DNA from: Bacteroidota bacterium | GTDB taxonomy: Bacteria; Bacteroidota; Bacteroidia; Bacteroidales; PXBB01 | Assembly: GCA_022708385.1 (NCBI GenBank) | Contig: JAKIYU010000038.1 | Span: 1 to 14,069, forward strand | DNA: 14,069 nucleotides | Reading direction: 5' to 3' | Part shown: in pieces, positions 6,905-14,062 of the stretch | Layout: every line of letters starts with the position of its first letter | Numbering within the stretch: the first letter of the stretch is position 1 | Notes under the pieces: generated by a model | The model's input: the letters and a program-made list of their open reading frames with translations, nothing else | What the model was told of the DNA's origin: nothing | Databases searched by the model: none | Program-made: the position numbers and the translations under genes

Positions 6905-7936
6905 ATGTTTGAATTTTCACAAAAAAAGGGTTTTAAAACATTTATGGCCAGACTATATGGCTGGGGTGCTTCTCTCGTTATTTTAGGAGCCTTGTTTAAA
7001 ATTCAGCACTGGGCTGGTGCAGGGATTATGTTAACAATTGGTATGACCACAGAATGCATCATCTTCTTCTTCTCGGCATTCGAAAAACCACATGCTGAAC
7101 CCGACTGGAGCCTAGTTTATCCTGAACTGGCAGGCATGCACGATGAAGAACCAAAAGAAAAGAAAAAAGGGAAAGAAAAAGAACTTACAACAACACAGAA
7201 AATAGATAAGATGCTCGAAGAAGCCAAGATTGGCCCCGAACTTATAGAAAGTCTCGGCACAGGCCTTAAAAACCTCTCCAATACCACCGCTAAAATGGCC
7301 GACCTTTCCAGCACAATAAGCGCTACAAGCGAGTTTACAAACAACCTTAAATCCGCTTCAAGTTCAGTTGGCCAACTATCTGATACCTATAAAAAAACCA
7401 ACGAAGTACTCTCGAAAGACATTAACGTTGTCAGCGATTTTTCAAACAGCATAAAAAATGCTTCTCAATCTGCTTCTACATTGACCGACGCATACAAAGA
7501 AGTAGCCTCCAGCATAAAATCAGAAATGAACGCCACTTCAGAATATATTAATTCAGTAAAAGACGCAGCAAGTTCTGTTAATCTGCTTAAAGACAAATAC
7601 AACGAAACAGCACAATCGCTTACAAAATCTGCCGAATCTATCGACTTCTCTAAAGTGGACAGCAAAGCTTACGAACAGCAAATACTTAAAGTAACCAAGA
7701 ACCTCGAAGCCCTTAACCAGATCTATGAACTTCAGCTTGCCAGTGTTAGTGGACAGCTCGACACAAGCAAAACGGTTAGAGATGGCATGAACAAATTCCT
7801 CAACAATATTGAACAATCGGTACAAGCTTCCAATCAATATCAGGAGTTGGTTAACAACCTTAACAATAATATGGCAATACTGAATAAAGTATATGGCAAT
7901 ATGTTGGCTGCAATGAATGTTAACGTCAATAAATAA
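6905..7936 (+). CDS. gldL: GldL/PorL, inner-membrane motor subunit of the T9SS
   Basis: The product has 343 residues. Two membrane helices (about 16-33 and 38-58) flank the short turn K-I-Q-H-W-A-G-A-G. The second helix holds Glu50, the counterpart of the GldL glutamate (Glu49 in F. johnsoniae) implicated in proton flow through the GldL5-GldM2 motor. Then come a charged Lys/Glu-rich linker (80-93) and a long cytoplasmic helical region with three 35-residue repeats (140-174, 175-209, 210-244), then a further coiled-coil-like part to the end. At 343 residues it is clearly longer than the F. johnsoniae protein (about 215 residues, from memory) and closer to PorL of Porphyromonas. It lies 50 bases after gldK and 38 before gldM. 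No Shine-Dalgarno sequence is seen; the leader is A-rich. Confidence 0.95.
   Translation: MFEFSQKKGFKTFMARLYGWGASLVILGALFKIQHWAGAGIMLTIGMTTECIIFFFSAFEKPHAEPDWSLVYPELAGMHDEEPKEKKKGKEKELTTTQKIDKMLEEAKIGPELIESLGTGLKNLSNTTAKMADLSSTISATSEFTNNLKSASSSVGQLSDTYKKTNEVLSKDINVVSDFSNSIKNASQSASTLTDAYKEVASSIKSEMNATSEYINSVKDAASSVNLLKDKYNETAQSLTKSAESIDFSKVDSKAYEQQILKVTKNLEALNQIYELQLASVSGQLDTSKTVRDGMNKFLNNIEQSVQASNQYQELVNNLNNNMAILNKVYGNMLAAMNVNVNK
7322..7636 (+). repeat. Three in-frame tandem repeats of 105 bases (35 residues) within gldL
   Basis: Residues 140-244 of GldL divide without gaps into three units of 35. Columns kept in all three are Ser at 3, Asp/Glu at 4, Phe/Tyr at 5, Asn at 7, Lys at 10, Ala at 12, Ser at 15, Asp at 21 and Tyr at 23. 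A weaker partial unit may precede them (about 117-139). Thirty-five residues equal five heptads, so the repeat fits an extended helical bundle or coiled coil in the cytoplasm. The DNA copies are diverged, so this is an old protein-level repeat rather than recent duplication. Confidence 0.75.
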
Positions 7937-7974
7937 TATAATAGTAAAGAAATAAATAAAAATTATAATAAATT

Positions 7975-9597
7975 ATGGCAGGAGCAAAAGAAACGCCCAG
8001 ACAGAAAATGATTGGGATGATGTACTTGGTACTAACTGCTATGTTGGCACTTAATGTATCAAAAGACATACTTGATTCTTTCATTCTTATTAACGACAGC
8101 TTGGAAGTTACCAACGAAAATTTCGGAAAAAAGAACGAACAAACATACAGCACATTCCAGATTCAGCTTGCATTAGCACCTGAGAAAGTGCGTCCTTTCT
8201 ACGAAAAAGCAATGAAAGCCAAACAATATTCCGAAGAATTGGTTAAATATATCAATGAGAAAAAATATGAAATGATTTCTCTTTCAGAAAACATCAGTTT
8301 AGATGAAGCCAGTAAGCTGACTCTGAAAGATGTAGAAGGAAAAGACAACTACGACAAACCTACCAATTTTTGGGTAGGATCTTCAAGTGATGGTTCGCAG
8401 GGTAAAGCACGCGAACTCAAAGAAAAAATCAATAAATTCAAGGAAAATATGTATGCTCTCCTGAGTGATGAGCAACGAAAAACCATTAACCTTGGAATGG
8501 TTACTGAGGGTGAATATACAGATGCTTCGGGCAGCAAAATGAACTGGGAAATGATTACCTTTTACCACGTTGTATTAGCTGCACAAATCACCAACCTCAA
8601 CCGTATGATTACCGAAGTACGGAACGCTGAGTTTGACGTCATTTCTGCTCTCTATGCAAGCATCAGTTCGTCCGACTTCAAATTCGATAAAATTTCTGCC
8701 AAGGTAGTTCCTAAAAGTCAGATCGTTATGGTTGGCGATGCTTTCGAAGCCCAGATTTTTGTGGCGGCTTATGACACCAAAGACAATCCCGAAATCATTG
8801 TCGGCGACGATATTGATACCCTGACACTGAAAATCTCAGGCGCTGAAAAGCCGGTTGAAACTGCCGAAGGCCTTGGTTATTTAAACATTCCCGCCACTTC
8901 AGAGGGTAAAAAAACCTATGGTGGTGTTATTAAAGTTGTTTCTCCATCAGGTCAAACAATAAGCTACCCTTTCAGAGGTGAGTACTTTGTTCAGAAACCT
9001 ATGGCCACTGTAGCACCAACCAAAATGAATGTGTTCTATATCGGTGTTGATAATCCCGTTTCAATCTCCGTACCTGGTGTACCACCCGAACAGGTTTCTG
9101 CATCTATGACAGGCGGCACAATAAAACCTTCGAGAGGACAGGATGCCACCGGAAACTGGACACACATTGTACGGCCCGATGCCGGAGCTAGAGAATCGGA
9201 AATCCGCGTAAGCGCCAATATCGACGGCCAGCAAAGGTCAATGGGTGTTTCAAAATTCAGGGTGCGCCGTGTACCTGACCCCGTACCTTATATAGCTAAT
9301 ACCAGAGAAGGCAATGTGTCGGCTGCAGCTCTTGTTGCCGCAGGTGGTATTATTCCCCGACTCGAAAACTTCGAATTTGACATGAACTTTACCATATCCT
9401 CTTTTACTATGTCAATCAGTGTACCTGGCGGAGATATCCAGGACGACAGGTCCACTTCTAACAGGCTTACCCCCAACATGATTCAGATGCTTCAGAGAGC
9501 CAGAAGGGGACAAAGGGTATGGTTTGAAAATATCACGGCCAAAGGCCCTGATGGTTCTACACGTCAGTTAGCAACCATCGCATTAAGAATTCAGTAA
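7975..9597 (+). CDS. gldM: GldM/PorM, T9SS motor shaft spanning inner membrane and periplasm
   Basis: The product has 540 residues. A short cytoplasmic N-terminus, M-A-G-A-K-E-T-P-R-Q-K-M, is followed by one membrane helix (about 12-28). Arg9 matches the arginine that pairs with the GldL glutamate in the motor. The periplasmic part starts with a helical domain (about 35-225), rich in charged residues and ending near F-D-V-I-S-A-L-Y, followed by beta-rich segments consistent with the Ig-like D2-D4 domains (225-540), including P-F-R-G-E-Y-F-V (332-339), I-G-V-D-N-P-V-S-I-S-V-P-G-V (356-369) and R-V-R-R-V-P-D-P-V-P (429-438). The C-terminal domain, which contacts the GldK-GldN ring, ends at T-I-A-L-R-I-Q. 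Length is close to characterised homologues (just over 500). It lies 38 bases after gldL, with no Shine-Dalgarno sequence seen. Confidence 0.96.
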   Translation: MAGAKETPRQKMIGMMYLVLTAMLALNVSKDILDSFILINDSLEVTNENFGKKNEQTYSTFQIQLALAPEKVRPFYEKAMKAKQYSEELVKYINEKKYEMISLSENISLDEASKLTLKDVEGKDNYDKPTNFWVGSSSDGSQGKARELKEKINKFKENMYALLSDEQRKTINLGMVTEGEYTDASGSKMNWEMITFYHVVLAAQITNLNRMITEVRNAEFDVISALYASISSSDFKFDKISAKVVPKSQIVMVGDAFEAQIFVAAYDTKDNPEIIVGDDIDTLTLKISGAEKPVETAEGLGYLNIPATSEGKKTYGGVIKVVSPSGQTISYPFRGEYFVQKPMATVAPTKMNVFYIGVDNPVSISVPGVPPEQVSASMTGGTIKPSRGQDATGNWTHIVRPDAGARESEIRVSANIDGQQRSMGVSKFRVRRVPDPVPYIANTREGNVSAAALVAAGGIIPRLENFEFDMNFTISSFTMSISVPGGDIQDDRSTSNRLTPNMIQMLQRARRGQRVWFENITAKGPDGSTRQLATIALRIQ

Positions 9598-9614
9598 ATT
9601 AACCTTTCAATACC

Positions 9615-9623
9615 AGGAGGTGA
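9615..9623 (+). promoter_or_regulatory. Full consensus Shine-Dalgarno sequence of gldN
   Basis: AGGAGGTGA is complementary to nine consecutive bases of the usual 16S rRNA 3' end. Five bases lie between AGGAGG and the ATG at 9626. This decides the start: the GTG at 9620-9622 overlaps the site and is not the start codon. None of the other T9SS genes here has such a site, and Bacteroidota generally rely little on Shine-Dalgarno pairing. Confidence 0.75.
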
Positions 9624-9625
9624 CT

Positions 9626-10477
9626 ATGAAAAAATTATCAATCATACTTTTTGCAACAGGAATGTTCTTTCTTGTTCAAAGTTCATTTGCACAAGTGTTC
9701 GACAGCCCGCCCCGTGATGGCGTTTATGACAAAATTCACGTAAAAAACAGGGTGCCTGTTCCTTACGCCAATGTAAGAGAAGCCGATGTATTCTGGAGTA
9801 AACGCATTTGGCGTATTATTGATATGAGAGAAAAAATAAATCACCCCCTTTACTATCCTGTTGAAAGAATAAACAACAGAAGAAGCATCATGCAAGTTAT
9901 GCTCGATGGTATTGCTGAAGGCACTTTAACAGCTTATGAGGCAACTTCTGACGAATTTTTGATTCCAATGCCAGTTGAACAGGCCCTTGCTATACTTTAC
10001 GACACCATTACCAAATCGATGCAACGTACTGAGCCTCCTTACGACTGGTATGACACTACCTATGTAGAAAAGTTCAACACCGGCGATGTAAAACAACTTC
10101 GTATAAAGGAAGATTGGTTCTTCGACAAACAACGTTCTGTAATGGATGTTCGTATTCTAGGTATCTGCCCTATTATAGATGATATAGATGCTTCGACAGG
10201 TGTGGCACGTGGTAAAAAACCCCTCTTCTGGATTTATTTTCCCGAAGCCAGGCCATTATTTGCTACTGTAGAAGTATTCAACCGCCAGAACAATGCCGAA
10301 AGAAGAAGTCTTGATGATTTCTTCTTCAAACGCATGTTTGGCAGTTACATCTATAAGGAGGAAAATGTATATGACCGGTTTATAAACGAATACTCCAAAG
10401 GTCTCGACGCTTTACTCGAATCGGAACGTATAAGAAATGAACTTTTCTTGCTTGAGCATGACCTCTGGGAATATTAA
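9626..10477 (+). CDS. gldN: GldN/PorN, periplasmic ring protein of the T9SS
   Basis: The product has 283 residues. The ATG at 9626 follows the Shine-Dalgarno sequence and gives a signal peptide (hydrophobic core 5-18, cleavage near F-A-Q at 21-23). The mature protein shows the GldN pattern: A-D-V-F-W-S-K-R-I-W-R-I-I-D-M-R-E-K-I-N (53-72), Y-x-V-x-x-I-x-N-R-R-S-I-M-Q (77-90), a central I-K-E-D-W-F-F-D-K-Q-R-S (160-171), R-I-L-G-I-C-P-I (176-183), W-I-Y-F-P-E-A-R (202-209) and D-F-F-F-K-R-M-F-G-S-Y-I-Y-K-E-E-N-V-Y-D-R (231-251). It assembles with GldK into the ring fixed under the outer membrane. It is the last gene of the block: 28 bases separate it from gldM, and an intrinsic terminator begins 16 bases after its stop. 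Confidence 0.96.
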   Translation: MKKLSIILFATGMFFLVQSSFAQVFDSPPRDGVYDKIHVKNRVPVPYANVREADVFWSKRIWRIIDMREKINHPLYYPVERINNRRSIMQVMLDGIAEGTLTAYEATSDEFLIPMPVEQALAILYDTITKSMQRTEPPYDWYDTTYVEKFNTGDVKQLRIKEDWFFDKQRSVMDVRILGICPIIDDIDASTGVARGKKPLFWIYFPEARPLFATVEVFNRQNNAERRSLDDFFFKRMFGSYIYKEENVYDRFINEYSKGLDALLESERIRNELFLLEHDLWEY

Positions 10478-10493
10478 AATTTCTCCGTTTATC

Positions 10494-10527
10494 AAAAAAA
10501 AGACTGCCAATGGCAGTCTTTTTTTTT
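10494..10527 (+). terminator. Bidirectional intrinsic terminator after gldN
   Basis: An A-run (10494-10501) leads into a 7-base-pair GC-rich stem, GACTGCC (10502-10508) with GGCAGTC (10512-10518) and loop AAT, followed by nine T (10519-10527). The A-run and T-run can extend the stem, and the reverse strand has the same form. It ends the T9SS operon and separates it from the glycosyltransferase gene. Confidence 0.93.
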
Positions 10528-10544
10528 CAATTCTATTTTTTAAG

Positions 10545-10552
10545 TATATTTG
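10545..10552 (+). promoter_or_regulatory. Probable promoter -7 element for the glycosyltransferase-pyrC unit
   Basis: TATATTTG fits the Bacteroidota -7 consensus TAnnTTTG exactly. Upstream, where a TTTG-like -33 box is expected, lies the T-run and TTTC end of the terminator (10519-10528), a partial match only. The element ends 14 bases before the GTG start at 10567, so a transcript from here would have a leader of only several bases. Confidence 0.5.
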
Positions 10553-10566
10553 AAAAAAATATTAAA

Positions 10567-11301
10567 GTGTCCGACTGTTTAGTTATCATTCCTACCTATA
10601 AGGAAAAAGAAAATATTGAGAAGATGATACGCAAAGTTTTTTCTCTTGAAAAAGCTTTTCACCTCCTCATAATTGATGATAACTCACCCGATGGCACTGC
10701 CGAGATTGTAAAATCACTATTAAAAGAATTTGAAGGTCGTCTTTATCTTGAGCAGCGTGCTGGCAAACTGGGGCTTGGAACTGCTTATATTTATGGTTTT
10801 AAATGGGCATTGAAAAGGCAATATCAATATATTTTTGAAATGGATGCCGATTTTTCGCATAACCCCGAAGACCTTATCCGTTTATATAAAAAATGTAACG
10901 AAGAAGGTGCTGATGTTGCCATAGGATCTCGCTACATTAACGGCGTTAATGTTGTAAACTGGCCTATGGGCAGGGTGCTGCTTTCTTATTATGCATCCGC
11001 TTACGTCAGGTTAATTACCAGAATGAAAATACGTGATACCACAGCCGGTTTTAAGTGCTATAGAAGAAAAGTACTCGAATGTATTAATCTTGATAAAATT
11101 CGCTTTACCGGATATGCCTTTCAGATTGAAATGAAATTTACCGCATGGAAACTGGGGTTTAATCTTCAGGAGGTTTCTATAATATTTACCGACAGAACCG
11201 CAGGCCAGTCGAAAATGAGTAAAGGTATTTTCAAAGAAGCCGTTATTGGTGTTATTACATTAAAAATCAGAAGTTACTTTAAGAAATACACATGTAAATA
11301 A
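10567..11301 (+). CDS. Polyprenol monophosphomannose synthase-like glycosyltransferase (GT2, DPM1 type)
   Basis: The product has 244 residues. The start is taken as GTG at 10567, giving M-S-D-C-L-V-I-I-P-T-Y-x-E-K-E-N-I as in the family. An in-frame ATG at 10510 lies inside the terminator loop and encodes an unlikely Phe-rich lead, so it is rejected. Motifs of the GT-A fold are L-I-I-D-D-N-S-P-D-G-T (34-44), R-A-G-K-L-G-L-G-T-A (64-73), E-M-D-A-D-F-S-H (91-98, metal-binding D93-x-D95), I-G-S-R-Y-I-x-G (119-126), T-T-A-G-F-K-C-Y (158-165) and F-T-D-R-x-x-G-x-S-K-M-S (207-218). These enzymes transfer mannose from GDP-mannose to polyprenyl phosphate at the membrane, supplying a sugar donor for extracytoplasmic glycosylation. 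There is no C-terminal membrane domain, as in soluble DPM1. The exact sugar is not proven by sequence. pyrC follows after 19 bases. Confidence 0.88.
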   Translation: MSDCLVIIPTYKEKENIEKMIRKVFSLEKAFHLLIIDDNSPDGTAEIVKSLLKEFEGRLYLEQRAGKLGLGTAYIYGFKWALKRQYQYIFEMDADFSHNPEDLIRLYKKCNEEGADVAIGSRYINGVNVVNWPMGRVLLSYYASAYVRLITRMKIRDTTAGFKCYRRKVLECINLDKIRFTGYAFQIEMKFTAWKLGFNLQEVSIIFTDRTAGQSKMSKGIFKEAVIGVITLKIRSYFKKYTCK

Positions 11302-11320
11302 CAGAAATATTCAGTTATTT

Positions 11321-12688
11321 ATGTCGTCACAGATTTACATTACCAATGCTTTTGTGGTTAACGAAGGCCAGATTTTCAAAGCTGATGTAACGGTTAAGGA
11401 TGGGTTGATAAATGAGATATTACCCCATACGCCAGGTAGTGATAATACAAAAAAAAATTTCTTTATCACTTTTTCACAGGTTATCAATGCGGAGGGTTTG
11501 TATCTTCTGCCTGGCGTTATCGACTGCCATGTGCATTTCAGAGAACCCGGCCTGACTCATAAAGCAGATATTTTTTCAGAATCTAAGGCCGCTGTAGCAG
11601 GTGGTGTCACTTCCTATATGGATATGCCCAACACTTTTCCCCAAGCCACAACCCTCGAAATTCTTGAAAATAAATTTCATATCGCATCGCAAAAATCCCT
11701 CGCTAATTATTCATTTTTTCTGGGTGCGACCAACGACAATATAGATGCCATAGCCCGCACAGATCCTCACCTTGTGTGTGGGGTTAAAGTCTTTATGGGT
11801 TCATCTACAGGGCACATGCTGGTTGACAATACACATACATTAAACAAGATATTTGAACTTAACCATATACTCGTTGCAGCCCATTGTGAAGATGAGGGTA
11901 TAATAAGGTCAAATATCGAAAAGTACAAAAGAACGGTTGGGGAAGACCTGCCTGTGGAATACCACCCCCTTATCAGAAATAAAGAGGCCTGCTACGCTTC
12001 TTCAAAACTAGCCGTTGCTCTTGCAAAAAAATACAACACCCGCCTGCATATACTGCATGTTTCAACCCGTGACGAGCTCAGGTTATTTCAGAACGATATT
12101 CCCCTGATACAAAAAAGAATTACATCAGAGGCTTGTGTACACCACCTTATTTTCAATAAATCAGATTATAAGCGGAGCGGCAGATTAATTAAAGTCAATC
12201 CCGCTATTAAAAACAAAACAGACCAAAACGCACTTATTCGCGCTTTGAAGACGGGATTGATTGATATCGTATCAACAGACCACGCACCCCACACTTACGA
12301 AGAAAAACAACAACCTTACTTCAAATCCGCCTCGGGAGCCCCTATGATTCAGCATTCACTGCAAGCAATGATTGGCTTGTACCACCGGCGCCTTATTTCG
12401 TTGCCCGACATAGTTAATAAAATGTGCCATGCCCCTGCTGATTGCTTCAGAATTGAAAAACGCGGTTATATACGCAAAGGGTATCATGCCGACCTCGTTC
12501 TGGTAGATATAAACGCACCTGTTAAGGTAAACTACGACAATATCCTGTATAAATGCGGATGGTCGCCTCTTGTAGGAGAAGTACTACCGGCAAAAATAAC
12601 GCATACATTCGTCAACGGGCACATGGTTTATGAAAATGGTGTATTTTACAACACCCCGAAAGGCCAACGGCTTTTGTTCGACAAGTAG
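11321..12688 (+). CDS. pyrC: Dihydroorotase
   Basis: The product is a 455-residue amidohydrolase that closes N-carbamoyl-aspartate to dihydroorotate in de novo pyrimidine synthesis, in the cytoplasm. All active-site features are visible: D-C-H-V-H-F-R-E-P-G (68-77, metal ligands His70 and His72, substrate Arg74), G-V-K-V-F-M-G (154-160, Lys156 as the carbamylated bridge), A-H-C-E-D-E (187-192, His188), H-I-L-H-V-S-T (243-249, His246) and S-T-D-H-A-P-H (318-324, Asp320). The small beta domain is formed by both ends, with G-Y-H-A-D-L-V-L-V-D near 387-396. It is the longer dihydroorotase type, not the short E. coli type, and it retains the catalytic residues, unlike pseudo-dihydroorotases. It probably shares a transcript with the glycosyltransferase. 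It ends 4 bases before the stop of the convergent PHP gene. Confidence 0.95.
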   Translation: MSSQIYITNAFVVNEGQIFKADVTVKDGLINEILPHTPGSDNTKKNFFITFSQVINAEGLYLLPGVIDCHVHFREPGLTHKADIFSESKAAVAGGVTSYMDMPNTFPQATTLEILENKFHIASQKSLANYSFFLGATNDNIDAIARTDPHLVCGVKVFMGSSTGHMLVDNTHTLNKIFELNHILVAAHCEDEGIIRSNIEKYKRTVGEDLPVEYHPLIRNKEACYASSKLAVALAKKYNTRLHILHVSTRDELRLFQNDIPLIQKRITSEACVHHLIFNKSDYKRSGRLIKVNPAIKNKTDQNALIRALKTGLIDIVSTDHAPHTYEEKQQPYFKSASGAPMIQHSLQAMIGLYHRRLISLPDIVNKMCHAPADCFRIEKRGYIRKGYHADLVLVDINAPVKVNYDNILYKCGWSPLVGEVLPAKITHTFVNGHMVYENGVFYNTPKGQRLLFDK

Positions 12689-12692
12689 TCAA

Positions 12693-13955
12693 TTATTTAA
12701 CTACCATCAATTTCAGGGTAGTTACCTTGTTATCCTGTATTATTCTGATAAAAAACAATCCATTTTCTTCGTTTTCGAAGTTTAGTGAGTGTTTATTCTG
12801 AACTTGATACAATAAACGGCCTTGCGCATCAAATACCTCAACAATGTAGGGATATAAACCGGCGGGGTTAATATGTACCATTCCTTTTGAAGGATTGGGA
12901 TATATAAAGGGATGAGTGTCATTATTTTCAGCAACACCGGTTATAACGCCATTAAAATAAAGCGGTGCAGACCATATATAATCGCTGTCGGCCTGAACAG
13001 CCCTGAGAAAAAGATAGTTGTCGGTCATAAGTGTAATAGGCACTATGGTATCGAGGTTGCCAGTTGCTGAAAAGCTCATAACCACTCCCAGGTTCGACAC
13101 CAATTCTATTTGTTGCCAGGCTTCGTTTCCGGCATCATTAAGTTTAATATGTAACGGCATTTGAGAATAGCGCTGTAATGTCCTTCCCATAGGTACTCCG
13201 CTAATGTCTAACCAAACAAAAGCATTTTTATCCATGGTAGCAAAGGTTCTGCCCATTTTAATAGCATCGAACAGATCGGTGCGCGATAAGCTGTTTGCCC
13301 AAATACCTGCCCTACCATTGTTTTTTGTACCCCAATCGGCTGAATGGTTATCCTGATTCCATACGGGGCTGAGATGCCAGCCTTTGTTCAGAGCATATTC
13401 ATAATAATCGGTAGCTTGCTGCACATTTTGAACTTCGAGTAAGGGAATGGCATTATCCAGAATGGTATCTATATACTCGAAGTCATTCCAGTTAGTGAAA
13501 TAGGTTTCTTCGCCGGGGTGATTGAATTGTGCCAAAGCAGGTGCATGTGTAAGAATCCAGTTATAAAATGCAGGCAAATCGGTAGTGTACCACAAATTTG
13601 TTACATCGGTAATAATGCTTGTGGTGTTAAATACATTTACATGTCCATGCAAAGGGGAGCCCCATTCCCAACCTGCTATACCTACATAAGTGCCATTGGA
13701 TGAAACCGCATCTGCATTAGCCTTAACATAATACCATTCGAGTACATCAATCTGTTCGAGGTGGTCAGTAACGGCCAAAAAATCGAGACTAGCAGAATCA
13801 CGTGCGTAATTATAGGCATAAACCGGATTATTAGCTCCATCAGAGTTGCCAGTATGCGAATGCAGGTTGCCATAAAAGGCCTGATATGGATACTGAGCCT
13901 TTACAACAACCGTCGAAAAAAGAAGAATCAGAAATGACAAATAGTAATTTCGCAT
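12693..13955 (-). CDS. Secreted PHP-domain metallohydrolase with T9SS type A C-terminal sorting domain
   Basis: The product has 420 residues. It starts with a signal peptide (1-20, cleavage near V-K-A-Q). The PHP domain (about 25-240) shows Y-G-N-L-H-S-H-T-G-N-S-D-G (28-40), V-T-D-H-L-E (62-67), G-W-E-W-G (95-99), H-G-H-V-N-V-F (103-109), F-N-H-P-G-E (144-149) and N-Q-D-N-H (200-204), a full set of His/Asp/Glu ligands for a di- or trinuclear metal site, in the style of CehA/McbA-like hydrolases. A beta-rich linker domain (245-335) follows. The last 70 residues are a type A sorting domain: I-Y-P-N-P-S-K-G (351-358), V-E-V-F-D-A-Q-G-R-L-L-Y (372-383), N-G-L-F-F-I-R-I (398-405) and T-T-L-K-L-M-V-V-K at the end. 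It is therefore a probable client of the T9SS encoded next door, released outside or held on the cell surface. Substrate unknown (a phosphoester or similar). Confidence 0.9.
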   Translation of the reverse strand: MRNYYLSFLILLFSTVVVKAQYPYQAFYGNLHSHTGNSDGANNPVYAYNYARDSASLDFLAVTDHLEQIDVLEWYYVKANADAVSSNGTYVGIAGWEWGSPLHGHVNVFNTTSIITDVTNLWYTTDLPAFYNWILTHAPALAQFNHPGEETYFTNWNDFEYIDTILDNAIPLLEVQNVQQATDYYEYALNKGWHLSPVWNQDNHSADWGTKNNGRAGIWANSLSRTDLFDAIKMGRTFATMDKNAFVWLDISGVPMGRTLQRYSQMPLHIKLNDAGNEAWQQIELVSNLGVVMSFSATGNLDTIVPITLMTDNYLFLRAVQADSDYIWSAPLYFNGVITGVAENNDTHPFIYPNPSKGMVHINPAGLYPYIVEVFDAQGRLLYQVQNKHSLNFENEENGLFFIRIIQDNKVTTLKLMVVK

Positions 13956-13962
13956 ATTTTTT

Positions 13963-13970
13963 CAAAAATA
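13963..13970 (-). promoter_or_regulatory. Possible -7 element just before the PHP gene
   Basis: On the minus strand TATTTTTG fits TAnnTTTG and ends only 7 bases before the ATG, which would give an almost leaderless transcript. The nearest TTG upstream lies about 12 bases away, too close for a good -33 box. In such A/T-rich DNA a chance match is quite possible. Confidence 0.2.
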
Positions 13971-14033
13971 ATAAAATTTGTTCAATTTATCTTATCATAT
14001 CGTTTTCGGGCTTTGCGAAGTGGCGGATTTAGA

Positions 14034-14062
14034 AGCACAAATGTTAAATTTAGCACAAATGT
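14034..14062. repeat. Two direct copies of an 11-base repeat upstream of the PHP gene
   Basis: AGCACAAATGT occurs at 14034-14044 and again at 14052-14062, 18 bases apart. The likeness extends imperfectly to both sides (ATTTAG before and AAAT after each copy). The array begins about 79 bases upstream of the PHP start and ends 7 bases from the window end, so more copies may lie outside. On the minus strand the copy at 14052-14062, with its flanking base, contains TACATTTG, a match to the Bacteroidota -7 consensus. Confidence 0.6.

Noticed and set aside
7322..7636. Recent DNA duplication as the cause of the GldL repeats
   Set aside because: The three units are well diverged at the base level; only the protein pattern persists.
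12698..12724. 8-base-pair inverted repeat TAACTACC/GGTAGTTA at the convergent ends of pyrC and the PHP gene, with a further GTAGT at 12685-12689 able to pair with its left arm
   Set aside because: No T-run follows on either strand and most of it is PHP coding sequence, so I cannot support a terminator call.
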